Assembly: GCF_032854445.1 (NCBI RefSeq)
Contig: NC_088305.1
Coordinates: 21,988,955 to 22,052,954, forward strand
Direction of reading: 5' to 3'
Origin: Liolophura sinensis
Taxonomy: Eukaryota > Mollusca > Polyplacophora > Chitonida > Chitonidae
Length of the DNA: 64,000 bases
A program made the position numbers and the translations under genes. Numbering within the stretch: the stretch's first letter is position 1; every line of letters starts with the position of its first letter. Under the pieces are notes generated by a model that was not told the origin of the DNA, ran no database searches, and saw only the letters and a list, made by a program, of their open reading frames with translations. This document shows positions 57,334 to 64,000 of this stretch, one piece after another.

Positions 57334-57588
57334 GTGTTACCAGCTTTATTTCTTATTTGTATAATTTCTTACATAAATTTGTCTTTGGGAGTTAGTGTTA
57401 AACGTTGTTGCGGAAATGGATCTTGCGATTATCGACTTGGAACGCCCTTTACGGACTACGAATGGTATAGGAATGTCGGACTTGACGCTTATATTGCACC
57501 AGCTGCAAGGAAACAATCTTCGTTGATCCATTTATCTTGCCATCTGCATGCATCGAAGCATAGCTTCCATATATATTTTGCAGTGTGA
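57334..57588 (+). CDS. Small ORF with signal-peptide-like start and Cys cluster, unknown
   Basis: An 84-codon frame starts with a hydrophobic segment resembling a signal peptide (MLPALFLICIISYINLSLG), followed by KRCCGNGSCDYRLGTPFTD. Its last 30 codons overlap antisense transposase sequence, so only the first 50 or so could belong to a real exon. It lies directly downstream of the Penelope-like 3' end. One possibility is that it is 5' sequence of a tandem Penelope-like copy; another is chance. I do not recognise it. Confidence 0.25.
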   Translation: MLPALFLICIISYINLSLGVSVKRCCGNGSCDYRLGTPFTDYEWYRNVGLDAYIAPAARKQSSLIHLSCHLHASKHSFHIYFAV

Positions 57589-58305
57589 CCAGGGCTATCG
57601 CAGCGTGCATCTGCAGCCAGAGCTAAACCACCTTTAAGCTGTTTGACTTGCTTGACAGCTTTCAAACGCTCCTCTCTCCGTGCATTCTGAATTACTGGTA
57701 GAAGGTTTTCTTTCTGTATTCGGTTAAACACAGGTCTGGAGAAGAATTGAAGGTGCAGCATATCTGTAAAGGCTGACATTTTACCGAATGTACTCCCAGA
57801 TAAAAGGATAGTTGCTGCAATCAGCACGTTGCCAACTGGCTGTTTCCTCACGACAGGCTGTGACTGGCAAACATAGGAATGACCACTGTGGCATACAGTA
57901 GTGTAACTAACCACTGGGCCAGTTGTGGAAATGAAACGTTCAACAACAGGACTTCCAGACATGACTCAAAGACGATGAATTCCCTCATTTCACAAGGGCT
58001 GGTTGTTTCTTGCCTGAAAACATCATCTTCACTTGTACTGCTGCTACTCTCTGAAAGTGGCACAAAATCGGGAGATTTCCCTGGAGTGTCAGTATCACTT
58101 TCGCTCTCTGCAAAAGGGGAGGACCACTCGGTCACGTCATGTTTCTCAGGAGAGGGTTCCACTGGAGCCATCACATCTGTCTGTATTCCAATGGAACGGG
58201 TGGTAGATTTTGTCCTGGTATAACTGTGATCTTTCATTGTTCTACGTGGTGTCGCATGCATGCAACTGTACTTCACCAGTGTAAACTGAAACACAAAACC
58301 AACCT

Positions 58306-59636
58306 TTAATCAGGATAAGGCTAGAAGTAGTGCGATGATTTCAACAAATGCTACTCGCTGGACCACAATGGCAGACGGAGTCTGTAGAAAAGTACTAGAT
58401 ACTGAGATAAATTTCCGGGCGCCCTGATATGATACATTGTTTTTAATTTTTAAATTGATTCGCTCTTCCTTAAGGAAAAGCGGACAGTCGCTGGAGAAGG
58501 CCATGTGATCCTCTGCTGTTGCAACACTTAACTGTGTTGCTGCAGTCGGAACCATCATGACCTTCACTGACTCATCTAAAACAAGTTTATTTTTACACTC
58601 GCCCTTGCCGTGACCAAATTCCTGGCAAGAGAAACAACGTGTCAGATTAGGGATATGTAAATCCACATTAACCCTATACGGGCCAATGTAGATATACGAC
58701 GGAAGGGAGGTAGTGCGGAAGTGAAAAGGTATATATTTAGGTTAAGGATGTTACCAGATTTCTTCGTAGTGTTTTAATTGTGAATTTAGTTCTCTGCAGA
58801 CTTCTTCCTCGATTAGGTCAATCATATCGAAGTCCCCATCACGTATTATTCCCTGACAGGTGTTCAAGGAATGGTGAGGGGATGTGAAAACAGATATGTC
58901 AGATATTTTATTCATCGTAAGTAAATTTTTTGATTCTTGTTGCCGAAAACATTGAGTGAGAATGTCTCCGGATCTGAATATTTTCACGTTTTTTTTAATG
59001 AGCCCGCTAGGCCCTGAAGAGCTCTTTGTAGAAGAAAGGGATATATTTTGGAGGCCGGCTTTTGTTCACGCTTTGCTGAAATAACAATGAAAGCCGGCCA
59101 ACTGTCCGGTTTATTATCCATGGAAGTCTGACTAGGCGTTCAGCTTTTATATCAGCGCTTGACGAAGACCGCTGAGAGGAAGACCTGACGGATACATTAG
59201 TTAGTGTAGAGACTTTAAGTGAAAGGTTTTGGGTAGACATAATAGTTATATAATAGGAATTCACCCCACCACGGGGGGGTACCAACAAGGCGATGCCTGA
59301 ACCTGGGGATGCCCACCAGGGAACGCACCAGGGACTCCACGTGAGGTATACTGGAATAGATGGCCTTAATGAGCAAACCTCATTAAGTTAACAAGGTCAC
59401 ACATCAGACACATACTACTCCAGTGACCCATGAGCCACCGCCTCAAAACGTAGTCCCGCAAATGAATTTCAGAAATAACAGCGTTGGAAATTACAGATGC
59501 TCCTCGCGGGTCGCAACCCACGGCAAACAGGTCCCACCGGGCCCACACAGAAGAGCTCTAGGTTAGTCGTCTTTAACGACAAGCTTGCCTAGAGGGCTGA
59601 GGTCCTACTTTTATCACCTCGAAAACCCCACGGGGG
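58306..59636 (-). mobile_element. Nimb-type 5' fragment: leader and decayed ORF1 (copy 9)
   Basis: Read on the minus strand from the CCCCGTGGGG terminus at 59636: leader, ORF1 start near 59240 (MSTQNLSLKVSTL), frame breaks, SRDGILTQCFRQQ-type sequence at 58987-58751, and knuckle-region remnants at 58666-58310. It stops in the middle of ORF1 with no 3' part. It is the most diverged of the ORF1 copies and lacks much of the leader centre. Its inner end abuts the transposase N-terminal exon. Confidence 0.85.
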
Positions 59637-59637
59637 C

Positions 59638-59659
59638 AAAAAAAAAAAAAAAAAAAAAA
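59638..59659 (+). repeat. Poly(A) run
   Basis: About 22 consecutive A residues immediately outside the 5' terminus of Nimb copy 9 (one C between). It could be a slippage-prone microsatellite or the tail of another retroposed sequence. Confidence 0.8.
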
Positions 59660-59695
59660 TAGAAATTCCCAAGGGCATTAAGCAACAATACAATA

Positions 59696-59821
59696 TTTAT
59701 TTATTATTTATTTCATTGGTGTTTTACGCCGTACTCAATAATATGTCACTTATACGACGGCGGCCAGCATTATGGTGGGTGGAAACCCGCCGGGGGAAAC
59801 CCAAGATCATCCGCAGGTTAA
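59696..59821 (-). mobile_element. 5'-truncated SINE
   Basis: Minus-orientation SINE tail and half body, flanked by exact duplications of aacaatacaata (59684-59695 and 59822-59833). Confidence 0.9.
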
Positions 59822-59833
59822 AACAATACAATA

Positions 59834-60326
59834 AATAATATCTTTAAACAATCATAATTATATTGTAATCATAAATAATATGTAGAAAAGTTGCATACTG
59901 ATAGACATACATCGACAGTTGCAACTAGAGGCTTTTTTACTTTACTTTACTCTGAAGCGGTTTGGACTTTACTTAAAGGGATACAGAATCGTCATTCATT
60001 GGCTGGAGCAAGAAATAGGCAATGGTCAGGTTCTGTCTGTGTGAAGCTAAATTTAAAGGATGGCAGATTTACTCAAGCGGTAGCAAGGCTGCAGGGTTTA
60101 ACCCAGGAAATGTTATCTCCACTAACAGTCTGTCGGTGTCTATCCCGTATCCCTTGTTGAAATTACATTCAATAGCATTATTGAGCATTAAGCGGTTTCC
60201 AGTAAGGAAGTATTTATGTGCGTGTTTTGTGAAATTCGTCCGTATACATATCCGTATATACAGATGCCATACCCTTGTACTTTTGTTTCTTCGACTCTTT
60301 GACAGTTATCACTGCGGGGATTCCCC
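59834..60326. other. Non-coding stretch left of the tandem array
   Basis: Two overlapping open frames (59891-60160, 60022-60330) have no recognisable content. The array begins at 60327. Confidence 0.45.
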
Positions 60327-62768
60327 GTGACTCAACCAATGGCTGAAGGTATCCCGGAAGGTAGGAGGAACAGAGATACACGTCCCACAACGGTCCGTCA
60401 AGCCAACAATGCAGCCCAAGGACGCTAATCGGGCTACGTCTGGTGTTTTACTACATGTTCCCGTGACTCAACCAACGGCTGAAGGTATCCCAGAAGGCAA
60501 AAGGAACAGAGATACACGTCCCACAACGGTCCGTCACGCCAACAATGCAGCCCAAGGACGCTAATCCGGCTACATCTGGTGTTTTACTACATATTCCCGT
60601 GACTCAACCAACGGCTGAAGGTATCCCAGAAGGCAAAAGGAACAGAGATACACGTCCCACAACGGTCCGTCAAGCCAACAATGCAGCCCAAGGACGCTAA
60701 TCCGGCTACATCTGGTGTTTTACTACATATTCCCGTGACTCAACCAACGGCTGAAGGTATCCCAGAAGGCAAAAGGAACAGAGATACACGTCCCACAACG
60801 ATCCGTCAAGCCAACAATGCAGCCCAAGGACGCTAATCGGGCTACGTCTGGTGTTTTACTACATGTTCCCGTGACTCAACCAACGGCTGAAGGTATTCCA
60901 GAAGGCAGGAGGAACAGAGATACACGTCCTACAACGGCCCGTTACGCCAACAATGCAGCCCAAGGACGCTAATCGGGCTACGTCTGGTGTTTTACTACAT
61001 GTTCCCGTGACTCAACCAACGGCAGAAGGTATCCCAGAAGGCAGGAGGAACAGAGATACACGTCCCACAACGGCCCCTCACGCCACGCCAACAATGCTGC
61101 CTAAGGACGCCAGTCATGCTGGGTCTGGTGTTTTACTACATCTCCCCGTGACAACAAACAGCTGAAAGTATCCCAGAAGGCAGGAAGAACAGAGATACAC
61201 GTCCCACAACGGTCCGTCACGCCAACAATGCAGCCCAAGGACGCTAATCGGGCTACGTCTGGTGTTTTATTACATGTTCCCGTGACTCAACTAACGTGTG
61301 AAGGTATCCCAGAAGGCAAAAGGAACAGAGATACACGTCCCACAACGGCCCGTCACGCCACGCCAACAATACTGCCTAAGGACGCCAGTCATGCTGGGTC
61401 TGGTGTTTTACTACATCTCCCCGTGACAACCAACAGCTGAAAGTATCCCAGAAGGCAGGAAGAACAGAGATACACGTCCTACAACGGTCCGTCACGCCAA
61501 CAATGCAGCCCAAGGACGCCAGTCATTCTGGGTCTGGTGTTTTACTACATCTCCCCGTGACAACCAACAGCTGAAAGTATCCCAGAAGGCAGGAAGAACA
61601 GAGATACACGTCCTACAACGGTCCGTCACGCCAACAATACTGCTTAAGGACGCCAGTCATGCTGGGTCTGGTGTTTTACTACATCTCCCGTGACAACCAA
61701 CAGCTGAAAGTATCCCAGAAGGCAGGAAGAACAGAGATACACGTCCTACAACGGTCCGTCACGCCAACAATGCAGCCCAAGGACGCCAGTCATGCTGGGT
61801 CTGGTGTTTTACTACATCTCCCCGTGACTCAACCAACAGCTGAAAGTATCCCAGAAGGCAGGAAGAACAGAGATACTCGTCCTACAACGGTCCGTCACGC
61901 CAACAATACTGCTTAAGGACGCCAGTCATGCTGGGTCTGGTGTTTTACTACATCTCCCCGTGACAACCAACAGCTGAAAGTATCCCAGAAGGCAGGAAGA
62001 ACAGAGATACACGTCCTACAACGGTCCGTCACGCCACGCCAACAATCCTGCCTAAGGACGCCAGTCATGCTGGGTCTGGTGTTTTACTACATCTCCCCGT
62101 GACAACAAACAGCTGAAAGTATCCCAGAAGGCAGGAAGAACAGAGATACACGTCCCACAACGGCCCGTCACGCCACGCCAACAATCCTGCCTAAGGACGC
62201 CAATCATGCTGGGTCTGGTGTTTTACTACATCTCCCCGTGACAACAAACAGCTGAAAGTATCCCAGAAGGCAGGGAGAACAGAGATACACGTCCCACAAC
62301 GTCACGCCAACAATGCAACCCAAGGACGCTAATCGGGCTACGTCTGGTGTTTTACTACATGTTCCCGCGACTCAACCAACGGCTGAAGGTATCCCAGAAG
62401 GCAGGAGGATCAGGGATACACGTCCCGCAACGGTCCGTCACGCCAACAATGCAGCCCAAGGACGCTAATCGGGCTACGTCTGGTGTTTTACTACATGTTC
62501 CCGTGACTCAACCAACGGCTGAAGGTATCTCAGAAGGCAAAAGGAACAGAGATACACGTCCTACAACGGTCCGTCACGCCAACAATGCAGCCCAAGGACG
62601 CTAATCGGGCTACGTCTGGTGTTTTACTACATGTTCCCGTGACTCAACCAACGGCTGAAGGTATTCCAGAAGGCAGGAGGAACAGAGATACACGTCCCAC
62701 AACGGACCGTCAAGCCAACAATGCAGCCCAAGGACGACAATCTGGCTAGGTCTGGTGTTTTACCACAT
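60327..62768. repeat. Tandem array of about 18 units, about 136 bp each
   Basis: Unit starts (gtgactcaacc or gtgacaacaaac types) are at 60327, 60463, 60599, 60735, 60871, 61007, 61148, 61282, 61423, 61557, 61690, 61824, 61960, 62099, 62238, 62367, 62503 and 62639. Most intervals are 134-141. Two variants are clear. Type A has acggctgaaggtatccc, gctaatcgggctacgtctgg and acatgttcc. Type B has acagctgaaagtatccc, gccagtcatgctgggtctgg and acatctccc. A units fill both ends and B units the middle, with mixed units at the borders. Because 136 is not a multiple of three, the open frames of 70-85 codons within it are by-products, not genes. Confidence 0.95.
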
Positions 62769-62907
62769 GACTTAGTACAATGATTCTTTGGGAAACTAAT
62801 TACCATAGTTAAAATGGCTGTGGCACAAATTAAATGATACATGGAACGCTTGGGTTTTATTTCATAATGTGATTATCATGTGTAGTAACATATAAAAGTT
62901 GCCCTAT

Positions 62908-63575
62908 ACAAACCTGTATCTCGGGTTAAAATCCCGTATACTGACGTGAAGTCTGATATTCTTAAATATATTCGTCGCCTTTGGCAGGGTGAATGAGACT
63001 TGCAGATCCATAATAAACTGGATGCCATTCATCCTGTCATTGGCTACAGTGCCTATACTTGTCACATGTCTCGTAGAGACCAAGTAGTCTTAACGAGGTG
63101 TCGGGTTGGAAATTTACGTCTAACACACAGTTATATACCAGATGGGAGCAGTGCTCCCGAGTGTGTTGGGTGTGATGCTGAATACGGCATCAAACATATC
63201 CTTGTTGACTGTGTGGACTTTGCCCATGTTCGGCAAAGATTCTACACGATAAGTGTGATGTAAGTACATCGCCAGTCATGTTGTCAAAAAATATTTGAGG
63301 CTCATTTGCCTTTAGCATAAGATATGAATTTTAATTATATATATATATATATAAATTAGTTTTCAAGATAAACTATTTAAAAAAATGTAATGGTTTTCGA
63401 ATTTTAACTTTTGGTTTTTCTGATCTGTTTTTAAACATGTCCAAACATTTTTGTTTTATGTTTGATGTTTTCATTACCATATCGAAAACCTACACCACCC
63501 CGTGTGTTCAACTTAGTCTCGCTAGGATATTGCTGAAATATTGCCGATGCGGCGTTAAGCGATAATCATTCATTA
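62908..63575 (+). mobile_element. 5'-truncated Nimb-type retrotransposon (copy 6)
   Basis: Plus-strand 3' end starting within the RNase H-to-C-terminus region (CVSRVKIPYTDVKSD-like), with an in-frame stop after LWQGE. It then encodes RDQVVLTRCRVGN and the CX2CX7HX4C motif (CVGCDAEYGIKHILVDC), followed by the 3' untranslated region and a short ATTC tail. Its residues group with copies 3 and 5. It begins about 140 bases after the end of the tandem array. Confidence 0.88.
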
Positions 63576-64000
63576 TGTGAAATGCAGCACACAGAACATT
63601 CTGTCAAACTGCATTCAATAAAACTGAAACCCGGTGTTTCCGCATGTGCTTTTATTGCTGTCAAATAAACCACTTGCAAGTAAATAATACTTTTATTAAG
63701 TGCTTTGTCCCGATTTGCCCTCGGTGTCTGATTTCAGCTACAACTGATGTTTGTGAAAAATGATGATTAAAAAATCTACATTACTTTGTATTTAACTTAA
63801 AGTCACTTATAATTGTTGACAGTATAAATTATAATAATTGTTGTCTTCATCTGTTTCTTTTATGCCAGATTACCATGACAGCAAAATCTTACATATTAAC
63901 ACTGTGGTTCCTCGTCACCTATCAGCTCAAAGCATCCTAATCTATAACAGCGATCAGTGGTGATTCCTCTGACACAATGTCACTCAACTTATGGGAAACT
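63576..64000. other. Non-coding right edge
   Basis: No gene or repeat recognised in the last 425 bases. Confidence 0.5.

Larger units (their letters stand above)
54596..58294 (-). pseudogene. Kolobok-like DNA transposase, multi-exon, broken
   Basis: Minus-strand pieces give one protein. 58294-57848 starts after an acceptor (tttgtgtttcag) and holds a Ser/Glu-rich region and FIVFES. 57962-57489 (other frame) holds NVLIAATILLSG, LQFFSRPVFNRIQKENLLPV and ADARCDSPGHTAKY. 56458-56310 has VKNSNGMEPEGLKRCL and LATDRHRTI. 55800-55725 has DHQYDMWHVAMSIVKKLA. 55406-55167 has MTKFCHSGVLERFHSMLLKFCPKRQ. 54945-54596 is a basic C-terminus. RCDSPG, TDRH and YDxWH are hallmark blocks of a transposase family common in invertebrates, which I place near Kolobok/THAP-linked elements from memory. 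The N-terminal DNA-binding exon is not visible. A frameshift, a missing exon after AKY, and Penelope-like sequence inside show it is dead. Confidence 0.72.

Noticed and set aside
60953-62604. Open frames of 70-85 codons inside the tandem array
   Set aside because: The unit length is about 136 bases, not a multiple of three, so the same sequence is read in all frames in turn; the frames have no start context and no homology.
60327-62768. CRISPR-like array
   Set aside because: The whole unit is repeated with no unique spacers, and the genome is eukaryotic.

Overview
This window is eukaryotic and lophotrochozoan, most likely a mollusc. It has spliced genes with GT/AG introns, no operon structure, and a dense load of mobile elements. 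The elements include non-LTR retrotransposons of the I/Nimb type with (ATTC)n tails, a tRNA-headed SINE with an (AAAT)n tail of the kind common in mollusc genomes, and Penelope-like, Tc1, hAT, Ty3/Gypsy and Kolobok-like remnants. The only clear host protein gene is a three-coding-exon AA15-type lytic polysaccharide monooxygenase (LPMO) at 23.5-25.9 kb. A second possible host gene is seen only as two small exons at 9.57-9.96 kb.

Layout. 0-2.9 kb: a truncated Nimb-type fragment and a decayed Penelope-like reverse transcriptase. 2.87-8.59 kb: Nimb copy 1 (+), with a 15-bp target site duplication (TSD). 9.5-10.1 kb: possible host exons, the third cut by a Nimb 3' end. 10.09-17.84 kb: Nimb copy 2 (-), holding a SINE and a complete Tc1-like transposon, followed by an extra 5' leader module and another SINE. 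18.7-30.7 kb: sparse sequence with the LPMO gene, many SINE copies, a 410-bp direct repeat and a 21-bp minisatellite. 31.0-35.2 kb: truncated Nimb copy 5 (-) abutting the 3' half of a Ty3/Gypsy element. 35.49-41.23 kb: Nimb copy 4 (-), 14-bp TSD, best preserved but lacking the reverse transcriptase YVDD box. 43.0-53.3 kb: a remnant of one hAT transposase (-), then a spliced hAT/ZNF862-like transposase gene (+) split by the full-length Nimb copy 3 (45.68-51.59 kb, 15-bp TSD). 54.1-58.3 kb: a His-Me finger (I-PpoI-type) endonuclease ORF facing, tail to tail, a broken multi-exon Kolobok-like transposase, with Penelope-like 3' sequence inside. 58.3-59.6 kb: a 5'-end-only Nimb fragment. 60.3-62.8 kb: an 18-unit, about 136-bp tandem array. 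62.9-63.6 kb: a truncated Nimb 3' end.

How the parts relate. The Nimb-type family dominates, with four near-full-length copies and at least five fragments. Comparing the copies shows several things: a highly structured 5' leader that is tandemly duplicated in two copies; two alternative ORF1/ORF2 junctions (an overlapping UAAUG stop-start in copies 3 and 4, a short overlap in copies 1 and 2); and a 3' end that resembles the SINE 3' end, suggesting a shared mobilisation machinery. Nested insertions with clean duplications give a relative order of events. No transposase or retrotransposon ORF here is fully intact, so this is a graveyard of fairly young elements around one working-looking enzyme gene.

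All family names rest on motifs read by eye. No database search or folding calculation was run.
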